DNA of 64,000 nt from Cunninghamia lanceolata. Lineage: Eukaryota > Streptophyta > Pinopsida > Cupressales > Cupressaceae. This document shows positions 37,330-50,852 of the stretch, one piece after another. The stretch's first letter is position 1, and the number at the start of each line of letters is the position of its first letter. A model generated the notes under the pieces. The model was not told the origin of the DNA. It saw nothing but the letters and a program-made list of their open reading frames with translations, and did not search any database. The translations under genes were made by a program, and so were the position numbers. The stretch is from contig BSBN01000888.1 of the NCBI GenBank assembly GCA_027924645.1, positions 15,135,001 through 15,199,000 of the forward strand, read 5' to 3'.

Positions 37330-40300
37330 GGCATATATTCAGCGCGAAGACTGGGGCAGTAAAAAGTCAATTTCTACTAATAAAAATAGGATAAATATTT
37401 ACTACTTTTTGTTGTGGATGAGGTGTAAAATTACTATTCACTGTTTTGACCATTGAAGTGGATGATGTTTAAGTAGAGGGTGCTACTCCTATGATGATTT
37501 AGGTTGTGCCAAATATCTCTAAATATCCATTGAATTTTAGATGGATGGTTTCAACTTATGGAACTTGTATGCTGGTTCAACGGTTATACAGTGCAGTTGA
37601 ATTACCTGTGAGAGCATAATAAGTTGAAACCATTCTAAATTTTTTTCTTACTATCAATTTTCACACTTCAAGTTTTATGTTTTCATGTACATTAGTTTGA
37701 AGCTATAGTGTGCATCACTTTATGTTTTTAATTATATTCTAATACTTACCTAATTAGTAGTTTGATTATTGAAAAGGAAAACACATATTTCCTAAAGGTA
37801 ACTTAAGTTAATCTAATGTTAATCTAATTAATACATATAAATAAAAATAAATTTTTGTGGACAAATAATTGATAAATGAATTGTTGATCGATTGAAAAGT
37901 ATAGAAGTTATTTAGAAAATGACAGGTAGGATATTATGACCCAGCTTTATGACTAAAGAATAACTCCAAATATGTTATGTTCCTAAAGTATGTGTACCTT
38001 GGGATAAAAAATTAGTTGTCGTAGTCAAAATTATGGATTAGAATTAGAATATTCTTATATACTCTACTCTAGGTCAACTTTACTAATTAGGTATAGATTT
38101 GTGGTGACAATCTAGACTTGCATAAACAAATTTGACCACTAATGTGTTCTCGCTTTTGTCTTTATTCAGTGTAATTAGATAATTGTTTGAGCTCTCTCTA
38201 GATTCCATAGACTAGAGGTATCGATGAATAACTTTGCTTGATTGTTTTGCAATCGAATCATGAGGTCACTTCACCTCAATTAACTCTTTTTCTAGAAAAC
38301 AAGATCGAAGATAACAAACAAGCCCTAGAACATAGATTCCTTACTTCTTTTAAGCACCAAATATACATATGTCACTATTGATTTTTCTTCTATAATGAAA
38401 AGAGTGTTTAAACGTGATGGATTAGAATAAATGCAAATTAGTGTCTCTAAATATAAGCACGTGATGATCATATTATGAAATGTATCTTTAGTTAGCCTTG
38501 TGTGGGGAAAATAAAGGGTGTAAGTTATGTAATTTTAGAATTTTAGAATTTAAATTTTGGTTGGTTTAGTTCATTATCACAATGATGACCTCATTCTTGA
38601 ATCCCAAATTCATAACCCTTCAATGGTAGAGAAGGAAATCAAGACCTATACATAGGGACTATATTGTTTTAGAATCATGAGACAAACCCTCAATCAAAAG
38701 GTGACAATTAGGTCTCAATTAAAATAAGTGGGCAACTTCTCTGCACTTTTATCTCTACAAGGCTATGGAGGGTGTTCGCTGAGGTCTACACCATGAAAAT
38801 TAAAGATAAACTATAACACACTAGGCCTTTAACAAACCATTCCTTTTATATACAAATAGCCCCAAGATTTGTCACTAAGCATTTAGTATACTAGCTTATT
38901 GTTAAACAAGACCAAAATACCCTTTATAAGAATTAAGAAAAAGGTTACATATGAAATCTATGATATGAAACTAATTTATTTGCCCTTGCATGAGTTCCAT
39001 TAACATTAATTCTAATGTAACCTAGCATTTACACAAGTATAAATATCTAAAGGTATACCAATAATCAACTCTTAAAAGATTTAATACAAATTTGATATAT
39101 TGAGTTATATAATTGTGGGTGCCCTAATCTACTCTAAAATATAAGTACGACAAAGGAGAATATTCAAATAAAGATTTTGATCATTTGGGACATTAGAGAC
39201 TAGTGTTTTTATATTAGGAAACAAATTCCACAATGTGTGTGTGTGATTGAGAGAGAGAGAGATGTAAATCTACAAATAAGAACTAAAAGTGCACACATGT
39301 ACAAATGATAGATACAAGATACATAACATAATCATATCTACTTTAATAATTGATTCCTACTCAATGAAGCCCCATATGTTGTTTTGAAAATATCATTACA
39401 AAGACTTTGGAATGGTCTTACAAATCACTAAGATGACAACTAATCAAAAATAACAAGAAGTCAATAAATGTGATCTTAGAGATACATACACTATCCCCTC
39501 AAATATTTAAATTGTGCATGGAGACATCCAAATAAGGGAGAGATCACTGATTCACTAAACCTTCTTTAGAAGCTCCACATAAAACTATCCCTCAACTTAT
39601 AAAACTAACATACCTCATTTGATCCCCTAGATTACATTTAGGATAATTATGTCCAAAAATGGACAAAAGAATTCCTTTCATAATAGAAAACTATATTTAT
39701 AACAACTAATCATGCCTTAGATCTCTTTTTTTGTTAACAATTTGTAGCATAGTAAATTATGCTCCCTGATGGTGCAAACACAATTTCGTGCACTCTATTT
39801 GGGACCTGCCTTAGTTTCCACTCCCTTAGTCCATTTTAGGACCACTTCTAGCCTTGACCTAACCTTCCAACTCAAGAGATATGTTACAAGCTACCTAAAA
39901 ATTTATCGATGATCACATGATTAAACCTCAGGCAGTGTTTAGATCCTAGTTAATTTGCAAATCACAGAACACATTTTAGGCTCTAGTGCCCAGTGCTAGT
40001 GTCATGCCTCATCTTCGCAAAAAAGAAGGAGGCTCTTAAGGTGGTCATTGTCTTGGATGATGCAACCTCAATTTCGACCCTCGAGAACATCATGTTGACA
40101 TATTCAAACTTGAATTTAAAATACCTCCTTTGGCTCCATATTTAACCTAATAGGCTTCTCATTGTTAAAGAGGAATCTAGAGACAATTTTCAAAAGACTA
40201 CATGATATGACATTTATTGTAGGTTTACTAAATATTATGTTATAACATTGCTCTACACAATATTTGCATACTTCTTGCTCTATTTATTTAGTTGAAGCTT

Positions 40301-40800
40301 CATGATTGATGTAGAATGGTTGGGATCACTGATTGATGATCAGGTTGTACCACTTCATTATGGCTTGGTATAGTTTCAATTGCTTCTCACCTTCAAGCTT
40401 TGATCATCCAACTTAATTGAGGTGAAGTTGTATTATATGAATTTGTTTCCCTTGAGTAATACATCTCTCTTGTGTTGGATATCACATTACCTTCTTTGAT
40501 GCATATAGGAATCCACTCTAACACACTTGAGTAGGGTTTTTATTTGAATGTTTTTCACTGCTCACCACAATCTTAGACACACTTAAGATTCAAAGCATAC
40601 ACTCTTTGTTGTTACTGATCTGGCTATCCATGAGATAGGAATAGTGAAACGAGCGTTTGAATCAAGAAAACTCCTATATAGACAACCATTTTTCCTCTCT
40701 CATTATGTGTAGATCCTAAGATGAAACTATAGAAAATGACGAACAACAAGAAGATAGAGGATACATGGAAAAACATTAAAGAAAAGATTTCTTTCGGTAG
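37330..40800. other. Spacer upstream of GST, nothing recognised
   Basis: AT-rich DNA without a convincing gene. Short phrases near 39985 (cagtgctagtgtcatgcc) resemble others at 28030 and 40825, suggesting old repeat remnants. Confidence 0.45.
39234..39262. repeat. Compound microsatellite (TG)n(GA)n
   Basis: Six TG units, a short break, then about six and a half GA units. Confidence 0.85.
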
Positions 40801-41766
40801 ATAAACCATAGGACCGTAGCACCCAACACTAGTGTCCTGCCTTATGAGGCCATACTTCTAGTGACAGGTTCTGTCTAACTTGCTATTCTCTAATCTGTTC
40901 ATGTTTTTGAGTTTTGAGTTATGTTGCAGTTTCTTGTAGATTTAACCAGTTTATTACATAGGTTTACACATTACATAGTTTAGTTAATTTCTTAGTCATC
41001 AATCTTTTCTCTTTACAACAAATGAACATAATCTAAATAGTTTAGCTCTCCCTTGAGGACTATAGCCAAACACTAAAGTCTTTAGCAATTGTGTTCCAAT
41101 GTGACTTGGAAAAAGATTGGTCTAAACTTATTCATTTGATTAGACTAGGTCTCTTTTCCCACATCACATTTTGGTGAAACTGACGTATCTTACACTTGCA
41201 CTTACTAATTTCATTGATATGTTTGATCAAATTAATTAATTGATTAGACACTCTTGTATTACATATCTATCTTATGTGTTTTATTTAAGAATGCAAAGCA
41301 CTTAAACATACATTTCTCTTAGATTAGAAAAACAAAAACATAAAAAAAAACTTTCTTCTATCTCTTAATTAAGATTTACCATCTTGTCATCATCTTTCCT
41401 CCACTTCTCATATCTACTTTCTTCTATCTTTTGAACAAAAGTAAATTCATGTCATTATGTCAAGCCTCTTTTTTCAAGACTTCCATTAGTTGCATGCATA
41501 TGATGAGCCATTTAGTAGTATTGATTTTGATATGTTAGATGAAGCCCTAGATGACTTGATCTCAATAGAATCATCCTCTATGAATCCTAAAACATCTCTT
41601 TTTCAAATATTAATCAACACAATTTATGTTTCCAATTCCCAAAAAGATCCTATGAAACCTAAAATTATTGTAAATTATATATATCTGTTTCGATGCTTCA
41701 CATCCACAATCTAATCTTGTGCTTACTATTCGAGTTGTTCCAAACCCTACTTGACTTCTTGGTTAC
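40801..41766 (+). mobile_element. G3: left part of decayed Tat/Ogre-like gypsy element
   Basis: It contains the ctctcccttgaggactata repeat at about 41045 (also at 1885) and a short acidic coding remnant at 41490-41640 (FDMLDEALDDLI). The same wording type appears in G3 at 57240-57290 (FPMDEALDEFLGI). Its reading continues across the G2 insertion at 55778. No complete LTR was recognised on this side. Confidence 0.45.
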
Positions 41767-43529
41767 TATTGATGTATAAAATTATGCAGGTTCCAACACC
41801 AACATAGGAAGTTTCAGGAATGTGGGAATTGTTACCTGAAACAACCTCCAGATTTTAAAGAAGTTGGCTCTTCTTTATCTTAAATGGGGTTTGAGGAAAA
41901 GGGTAGGATAGCTAACAGAATTATAGATACAATTAAAGCAAATCTATCTATGGTGATGTGCTTGAGTAAAAGTGTTTCTCTCAAATTAAGCATAGTGAAA
42001 CTATCCTCAAGATTCATTTACATTAAAGAGAAGATGCAGCATGATTAACATAAACAGATATAATGAATAAAATCAAAGGCTCACAATTAGACACTTTGCA
42101 ATGACATAGGAAATATCAACCAAGGCATAGAACTGAGTTCTTCTCATTAATTTTTCAGCAACATAAGAGGCACAGATACATGCATAGGTACATCAACCTT
42201 CTAATCAAGAATAACAAAATAAGGGCAAATGATATCAACTGGTAACAGCAAAAGTCTTCAACTTCTCTTAAATCTCTAAAAGAAAAAATATCTCTATCTG
42301 TCTACTCTATCTCTAAAACTGTATCAATCAATCTATATCAATCTATTACAAATGTTATATATTTATAGCCTAAGACTGACTCTAGATTGTCTGCAACAAT
42401 CGAATCCCAATGACCTAATAGAACTGAAGGTAACTGGGAGTCTCTAACAGAAAAATCTTTCAAATCTACAATAATTTCTCTTTTCCGCAGGCTCATTGGC
42501 TAGAACTAAATATGTGTGGCGCGCTTCCCTCTATAAGAAATAGACACTTGACGAGACCCACACTCTTGAATCTGAAAAGACTGTGACAGATGGTAGCGTC
42601 TGCGTGCACAACTTGAAACTCCTTCATTTCTCAGGAAAGAATAGAAAACTGACACTTGGCACGTTCTGCAGCTTTTAGCAACATATACGTGTCTTTACCT
42701 ACAATAGTTCACAAAACCATGTCTTTATATTCAGGTGGCCTCCATAGGTGACAATTGTTGCAACCCATAGCATTTAGAAACATGAGATACATTAATAGCG
42801 GGACCCACAACTTAAATGCTCGCTAGGTTTCAAAAGGAGGAAAACAGGGACATGTGGCATCTTCCGCGCGTACAACAATTGATATGTGTCGACTTCCGTA
42901 GCATCTCTTGAAACATTAGAAACCTTTTGAAACTCCCATGGAAGTTGACACTTGGTGGGTTCCGCATTACTTAGAAACTTTTAGTATCTCACCAGGGAAT
43001 GGTCATAAACTTTAATAACTTTGGCACCGCATCCACCACGTGGCACTCTCCGCATCACTGAAACTTTAACATTGTGGCCCACCATCCTCTTTGCTCTGAG
43101 CATCAACAAGATACGGAAACAAACTCATGGCAAACTCCATAGCAATATCCAAGAGACACACGGCAGCCTCCGCATCACTTAGAAACTTTTAGTATCTCAC
43201 CAGGAAAGGGTCATAAACTTTAATAACTTTGGTGCTACATCCACCACGTGGCAATCTCCGCATCACTGAAACTTTAACACTGTCTCCGCTAATGACATGT
43301 GGCAACCTCCGCAGTAAGCAAAAACTTGATAACAACTACGTGGCGTGCTCCACACAAAAGTTACAGCTAGAAACAAAACTGTGGCTTTTAACTGAAGCTC
43401 AACACTTGGCAGCTTCCGCATAGAGCATAAGAAAACCCACACAACAAAACTTTGAAACATTTACAGAAATAGAAAACCCGTGCAACAAGACTGTGACTAA
43501 TTCAAAACATAGACTTTTTACACTCTATA
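41767..43529 (-). repeat. G2 left LTR (3' LTR in element orientation)
   Basis: It pairs with 54012-55777. It carries an irregular array of a 19-20-bp motif (consensus near ACRYGTGGCNNNCTCCGCA) between about 42510 and 43420, and a duplicated segment of about 110 bp starting ttagaaacttttagtatctc at about 42970 and 43180. Confidence 0.88.
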
Positions 43530-43835
43530 GTTCTTGGTGACCAAAAAAGGACTTCTGAGCCTGCCCAGAAAGAACCCAAAACTTGGAAAAAATACATGTA
43601 TCAAAAATACAACATAGAGTTACAATTTCTGCAAAGCCATCTGCTAAATAGACCATTCTGAATCAGAGAGTCCCTGCCTACTCTGTAAATCTTGAAAAGA
43701 AAAATCAAGATTAATTATGTCTTTGTGGGAAAATGTCTACAAAATTTTGACTGCAGCCTTTAACTGAAACTCAAGCTAAGCCATAGGCATCAACATAGCT
43801 TCCACTTCCTTAACTGATGAGGAATCACTCAAACC

Positions 43836-46800
43836 CTAGAAAACTGTTTGATCATTTTCCCTGGTTAAAAGCAGGGACTTGATCCCATCAATCATTAGCA
43901 CTATGTTATTATCAGGAAATGGTGAAGGAAGACCCAGTAGAACTAAATCCTCTATATCTTTCTTCGTATCTTTGACTCCTTCCTTCACTATATCTAGGAG
44001 CTCTTGACAATTTGTAGCTGCAGAGTTGCAACTTAGAACCTCATTTACTTTCTTAGCAGTAATCTTTTTGTCATTGATTCCTGTTGTTGACAAAGTTTCA
44101 TCTATTGTATCATATAGCTTCTTCAACAAAAGTTGAGAGTCTGAAACTCTCAAAGAAATAGTTGATAAGGTGTCCTGCACTGAAGTTTCAACTTTCTCAC
44201 ATAGTTGTTGTGCATTTAACAAAAATGTTAAAGATGGCCTCAGCTGAATAATCTCCTCAGAGATTCTTTCCCAAACTGATACATAAAGCTCTTTTACTAG
44301 ATTCAAAACTCCAGCATTATGTGGTCTATTAGCTAATTCAACTATTAGTTGTTTTGTTGTTTATTTCTCTGCTAGGAGTTGTCCCTGAATTGCACTATTA
44401 GGATTCTGCTCACTCAACAACTTCTACTAAAATTGTGTGGCTTACAACAATAGCTCCTGATACTTCTCCAAGGTGGCTTTCTCCCGTCTCAAAACATTCA
44501 CTGTAGCCTTTTGCTGAGCTAGTTCAAACTTAAGAGAAGAATTCTGGGCTTGTGCAGCCTGATGTATTTGACAAGAAATAGTATCTTACAACTATTTGTT
44601 CAAACTCTCAATTTCATTATTCTTTGATTGAATCTCTGCAGCCAGGTTAGTAATGGCCAGCTTCTCTTGGACTAAATCATTCTCAACCTTCTGCAACTTC
44701 CTAAATAGTTTCAAATAATCAGTTGCAATAGCAGATGTGGTTTCATTGAGTAGCTCGACCCTATCTTATGGCCTAAAAAGAGACATGTCCATAGCTACAA
44801 CATTCATTGAATAGTCTTGTGGCTGCATCTGCTCATTAGGCTTCACCACATTTGGAGACAAATGTGTGACTGTCAACTGTTGTTGGATGGGATCAAAAAG
44901 TGATCTCATGTGTGGCACAGTAGGGCTTTTGTTTTCCTTCTTTCTCTTCTTGTTCATTCTGGCCTCCCTAGCTCTTTTTGTGGTGTCTGCTTGGGCTTGG
45001 AAAGAAGGAGGTGAAGCAATGTAGCCTCCAACAAAAGGATGACCTTGAGGTAGGCCATAGGGAATAGCCATTACTTGTTGGCTAGGGGAAACTTGAGAGA
45101 GGGCCCTTTTTGGTACAGAGGGGGAAAAGGGTGGCAATGAGATGGCCTGTGAAGACATGGCCTGTGAACTAACAATTGGGGCTTGGGCTGATGTAAGCAC
45201 AACAGAAGTGGCAGGGGGTACAAATGTTTGGCTAATTGGGATTGCCACTCCTAAAGTAGAAGAAAGAGACAGAGGGGAAAAGGGAGAAGAAACACTTACT
45301 TGTGCAATAGAAGATGTGACTAGTAGTTGTTGTAGCAGTGGCTCTGTCTCTTCCTCCTCTTCCTTTTCCAGGTGCAATCTCCTATGTTTCCTAGGTCTCT
45401 GAGTTGTTTCCTCTTACTCTTCTTTCTCTGCCAAATTTACCACCACTGGTGGTTTCAAAGGAGCAAAACTAGAACCTCCAGATACTAACACTATTGGAGT
45501 CCCTATGGTTGGTGATGACACCACACCCTTCTATTTCTCTAAAGTACTAAGAGATTAGGGCCATGAAGATATAGGAGTAGCAGATGAGGCCTATCCTGTT
45601 TCTTCCATTGTGTGGGTTGACTCTGCTTCCTCCTCTGATTCCTCTCCCTTCTTTTGAATTTTACTTGTGTCAGGGCTAGAGACTGGGGAGGGATGCCACT
45701 CATCCCAGATTGACTCCCATTTTTCATTAGTGTCAACATTTCCAAATGAATGGGTGATCTTTGAGATTTCCTACCAATACTTCCAATAGGCTTCAATCTT
45801 CTCTAGCTTCCATTCTTAGTTTTTCAATGTCTTTCTCAGACCAGTAGTCATTCATAACTTAGGGTCAAATTCCTTTTGTTTATCATAGAAGTTCTCCCAT
45901 GGCCCGTCCCCTTCAAAGGGAAAATCAGCTAATTCAACATATAGGTCTAGGTTGTCTTCTTTTGGGTTTCTCCTATCCTCCCAAAAAGGCCAGTTCTCAT
46001 GTACTATTTTAGCACAGGCCTTATTGTTTCTAATCTAGGAATCCATAAAACTATCTGGGTCATACTTCCATTTTATCTTCAATTATGAAGAATCCAAGGG
46101 CAGCTAGCTTTCTAAGCAAAAGATGTTCAACATCCCTAACTTCTAGTGCCATATTTCTTTTGACCCATGGGATATCATACATTTTCTTTTTCTTTTTCTT
46201 GGTGCCAAATTCATTATCAACCATTGACACCTGCCAAGTCACTTTTAGGAATGCTACCCTAGGGGTTAATATTTTAGATAGCAGCATGGGCTCTTCATTC
46301 AAGCCATGGACTCTGATGATAGTATTGTGTACCCCAAAGAAATAATCATAGGGGATTGAGCAATTGATCATGAGACCCCTGATACTCTATGTCAATATAT
46401 GTTCTATAGGCTCAGGACTTAATTGGTAGAAGGCAGGGGCCACAAAAAGTTCCCAGAACTCATAAGGGTTTGAAAACTCAGATAACACATGTGTCCATGC
46501 AGACACAGGGATAGTTCTATTTTGGCCAAAATCTAGATCATACATGTTTAAATGCATATATGATGCAAAAAGTTCATGGTTCTAAAGCAACATTAGATAG
46601 AAAAGATAAGTAGAATACCTGAAAACTCCCTTGGACTTGAAATTTACGAGCTGATCAACCATGGAGTAAACAATTTTCTCTGAGAAATCTAGCCAGTATT
46701 CTTGTGACTTGTCTATAGTCTTTAATCTAAAAATGATAGCAATTTGCCAGTCATGGACTATATTGTCTTCTTTCAGCCCAAAAATAAAGGCAATCATTGA

Positions 46801-47431
46801 CAGTGCCTCTTGAGTACTTTGGCTGAATTGTGCCCTTCCTGTAGGTAGTATGGGCATTTGGGTGTTCTCCTCTCCTAACTGCATCTCTAAATTAACAAAC
46901 CTAACCTTGTTGTTTGACAATTGCCCATGTCTTTTTCATTTTGGCCACAGTTGGGAATGTGGTTGTTTTGTCATGCTGCAAGGCCAGCATATCTCTTATG
47001 GCTTTGGGCGTAATATGCACTACAAAAGAGCCCTGTTGTATGGTATTCAAGGGTGCATGAAACAACTCTGCACATAGTTTAATTAGGTCAGGACATAGGT
47101 GCACACTTGGAACAAGGAACTGTGCCAACTGCGAGGTCCATATTCTCATTCCAAAAGTTTTAGACTATCCTCTTCTTGCTCAGAGAATACACCTCTGATG
47201 TGCCCCTTCTCTAAGAGTCCTTGTGTTCTTTTGTAGGGTCGTGTCATTAATGTCATCCGTGTAATCCTTCACCTTTGTTGAATCAATAGAAAACCCAACC
47301 TCAGGGACCCTTGTTCTTGGGTAGGTCTTCCTTGGTTGCATGGGCGCTGATGTATATGATTTGCTATTTAATAGTTTATTAATTTCCTCATAAATTCCCA
47401 GCCCCTCCTGAGAAGATTGTGCTTCAGACAT
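43836..47431 (-). pseudogene. G2 ORF3: long accessory reading frame downstream of integrase, unrecognised
   Basis: The likely start is ATG at 47431 (MSEAQSSQEGLGIYEEINKL), about 500 bases after the pol stop (47934-47936). Segments in three frames join logically into roughly 1200 codons. A helical N-terminal domain includes PSVHLCPDLIKLCAELFH, and 46920-46060 encodes a globular part with a run of lysines before MYDIPWVKRN. An acidic stretch follows, then basic clusters (RPRKHRR; KRAREARMNKKRKK, resembling nuclear-localisation signals). A Ser/Pro/Gln-rich linker (45377-44766), a heptad-rich coiled coil (about 44750-44450) and a helical C-terminus (44306-43836) complete it. I recognise no family; a link to plant transposon-associated N-terminal domains is only a guess. 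Frameshifts and several TAG/TAA stops mean this copy is not functional. Confidence 0.6.
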
Positions 47432-47436
47432 AGCTA

Positions 47437-47933
47437 TATCTGTAGGGAAAATAAGGGAAATCTTGGCACAAGAAGGATGAAACTGCTTGAATAAGAATGT
47501 GGCATAGCTGAAAGATACTTGGTAAGAGTCAGAAATTGGAAGCAACAGTGATTCAAAGCAGAGAGATAGGAAACAAATGAGGGCCACACTTAGGATTTAA
47601 CTCTAATTTATTAGGTCTTTAATGACACATCTTATCCCATAAATGGCATTAATGTCAAGAAATAGTTAGTGTATCTTTTCAAAATCTGCATGGAAGGAAG
47701 TGTCAGATATTGCTATGAGAGTGGGTGTCCTTTCTGAAAAGCGTGTACTTCCGTGATAATTGGGGGATTGCAGAACAACCTTAATAAAAGCGAGATCAAA
47801 AGAGAAGGGGCTTATGTTGTTGACACGTGTTCATAGAACAATTATTGAAAGGATAAGTAGGAAAAGAAAGCGGGAAAATAGGAAAGCAAAAAGGAAAGGA
47901 AACTAGATAACTATGATACATAAGAGACACTGC
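47437..47933 (-). other. Spacer between G2 pol and ORF3
   Basis: About 0.5 kb of non-coding DNA between the pol stop and the ORF3 ATG. It could hold an internal promoter or splice acceptor for ORF3, but none is clear. Confidence 0.45.
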
Positions 47934-49157
47934 TTAACTGAAATGCTTCAAATAGATCCCATTTACAGGAAACTCTTTAGGTTCACCATACATAGTCTTG
48001 AGCTCAAAAGAATTTTGTTGCTTATAGGAATGAATTTTGTAAAGACCAGTTCACAATGATTCAAACTTGTTGTGTCAACCTGGCTTAGCAGCTCTTTCAT
48101 CCCATTTCAAAACTAGTGAGCCAACCTCAAAAAGAGGATTTGAAGTTCTCTTATCAAAACAGTCTTTAACTATTTTTTGATGTTTCATCAATGACTCATG
48201 TGCCTTTTCTCTTTTCTCTTGCACTTCCAACAACTTAGCCAATCTGACTTGCATGGGGCCATTCTCTTCAATCTTTATCTGTTTCAATAATTGCAAAGCA
48301 GGAATCTCTAAACTCAGTGGAATTATTGCTGGTTTACCATAAACTAATTCATATGGAGACATCTTTGCCACTTGTTTTGGTGTGATCCTATCAGCCCACA
48401 GTGTTGTATTAAGTGGTTTATGCCACTCTCTATGATAATGGGTCCCTATCCTCCTAATGAGTCTAATCAGGTTCTTGTTAGTGGATTTTGCCAGGCCATT
48501 ACCTTGGGGACAATAATTTGAAGAAGTCTTCAAATAAATCCCATTCCTTAATGTAAATCCAGATATCTTTGTTCCCAAGAATGCTTTAGCATTATTTGAT
48601 ATAATGGTATGAGGAGGACCAAACTAAGCAGCAATACGTTCTAGAAAGTCTAATATTACCTTTTCTATTGCTTCTTTGAGTGGTATTGCATCACTCCATC
48701 TGGTAAAGTAATCTGTGGCTATGAGGATCCATTTGTGTCCCAGACTTGACACTGGATTGATCATACCAATGAAATCTAGACCCCATTGAGCAAAGGGTTC
48801 ATCCACAATTATGGGGCTTAGAGGCATTGCTGCATTTCTCCTTTTCCCTATATAAAATTGACAAGCCTGGCATTCTTTAACCAGTTGATAGCAATCTGTA
48901 AATAGAGTGGGCCAAAAATATCCTGCTTGGGTTGTTTTGATTCCAGTGGTCCTGGCTGAAAAGTGTCCTCCCAAGGCTCCATGATGTAACTCATGTAGTA
49001 TTCTTTGGGCTTCACCTTTCTCTATACATCTCAAAAGTATACCATCAACATTTCTTCTAAATAGAATATGGTCAATTAGTACAAAATGGGACCCTTGCTG
49101 TCTATAATATCTTCTTTTATCATGGGAGAGCTCATTTGGGAAAATCCCATGCTTCAT
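47934..49157 (-). pseudogene. G2 integrase
   Basis: 49157-48624 carries the HHCC zinc domain (LHHGALGGHFSARTTG, then CQACQFYIGKRR) and the first catalytic Asp (WGLDFIGMI). A stop at 48624 precedes the second catalytic block, where the expected Asp reads Asn (ISNNAKAF, codon 48594-48596). The expected Glu reads Lys (GNGLAKSTNK, codon 48486-48488). The C-terminal part (to 48075) ends VLKWDERAAKPG with a TGA, and the same frame continues to TAA at 47934-47936. Integrase would insert element DNA into the nucleus; two of three DDE residues are lost here. Confidence 0.88.
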
Positions 49158-49166
49158 AAACTATAT

Positions 49167-50852
49167 TCAGTTTTTGACCCAGGAATCTTGGTCAATCTCT
49201 TGGATTTTCAATACATTCTCACTTTCTGTTTCTTCAGTCATTATTCTCTCCATATCTTGAGTCATATATTGGCACAATCCTTTGCCTCTAACCAACTTGG
49301 TGGGTCTCACTTCTACATCATACTCCAGAATCTTTGTGATCCAGTTGGCTCTTTTCTCAATGATCTCTCCCTCCATAATATATTCTCTTACACTAGGATA
49401 AGCCACTAGTATCAGGATTTTGTTTCCTGTTACCATATGCCTAAATTTTTTAAGAGCTTTAACCATGGCATATGCTTGTTTTTCTAGAAAATTGTATCTA
49501 GCCTCATATTCCCTTAAAGTTCTAGAGAAAAAGGCTATTGGGTGTTCTCCTTCTTGTTGATAATCTTTCTGGGTTAAAACAACAGCAACACTGAATTCTC
49601 CCCCATACACATACATTATGAAAGATTTAGAATAGTCTGGGTTTTTGAGTACTGGGGCTATTGAAATAGCTTTCTTGACTTCTTCAAAAGCCTTCCTTCC
49701 TTCTATAGTCCATTTGAAAACTAGATCCTTTTTAAGTAATAGTGTCATTGGTCTAATTAGACTTGCAAAATCAAACATGAATTGGCTAACAAAGTTGATC
49801 TTCCCTAGAAAGGATTGAACTGCTTTCTTATTAACTGGCAGGGATAAGTTCATTATGGCAATGACTCTCTCTAGATCAATAGAAACTCCTTCCTTTGACA
49901 CTATATGCCCTAACAGTTTACCCTGAGGTACTACAAAGATACACTTCTTGGGATTTAGGGATATTCCAAACTCTTGGCATTTCTTTAAAACAACCTCTAA
50001 ATGATCAAAATGATCTACAACATTTTTAGAGAAAATGGTGAGGTCATCTAGATAAATCAAGATGATTTTGTTTATAAGCTCCCAAAATGCTACATCCATT
50101 GCTTGCTAAAAAGTAGCTCTAGCATTTAAAAGGCCAAAAGGCATCTTAACATATGCAAATGTTCCCCACTTTGTAGTGAATGCAGTCTTATGCTGATCTT
50201 CATCAGCCAACCAAATCTTATTGTATACAGAGAAACCATCCAGCAAGGAAAACCTCTCTGATCTAGCCACAGTCTATAAAATTTGTTCCATAGAGGGCAG
50301 GGGATAATGATCCTTCAAAGAGGATCTATTCAGATCCCTAAAATCTACACAGAGCCTTATGTCACCATTCTTTTTTCTTACAGGCACTAAATTTGATACC
50401 CAGGTTGAATGCTTAATTGGAAAAATTATCTTTGATTCTAGGAGCTTTTGTAGCTCATCCACCATTAAAGGTTCAATTCTAGGATTTACTAGCCTTTGTT
50501 CCTGTCTGATTGGTTTAGATCCTTCAGTAAGCTCTATGGTGTACTAGATGATATCTCTATTATAGCCATGGAGGTCTTCATAGGTCCAAGCAATCACCCT
50601 ATCATATCTTTCACATAAATCAATCAACCTTTCCCTTTCTTCTTGAGTTGTAGAATTGCCAACCTTCAATTTTCTTCCTTCACTAACTTGAATCTCAAAA
50701 TAATCCTTCTTATTTGCTTGAAACCTTTTCTTCTCTAGGCTTACATCTTCTAGGTCAAACAAGTTTTCTAAGGTAATTAGTCCTTTAGGGAGCTTATTTG
50801 ACTCCAGTTGAATAATTTGGTCACCATATGCTTCTTCAAATTTAGGGTGCAA
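49167..50852 (-). pseudogene. G2 reverse transcriptase and Ty3-type RNase H
   Basis: A linker (50852-50544) is followed by RT. The RT shows VSNLVPVRKKNGDIRLCVDF and DLNRSSLKDHYPLP (50420-50290), the LLDGFS block, and the intact catalytic YLDD in ILIYLDDLTIFS (about 50070-50035). TAG stops break the frame at QIL*TV (about 50273) and TF*QAM (about 50110), both where Gln is expected. The following RNase H (about 49640-49430: SKSFIMYVYGGEFSVAVVL, then FFSRTLREYEARYNFLEKQA) lacks the usual Asp of YTDAS. That fits elements that rely on a second RNase H. The last part links to integrase. Confidence 0.9.
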
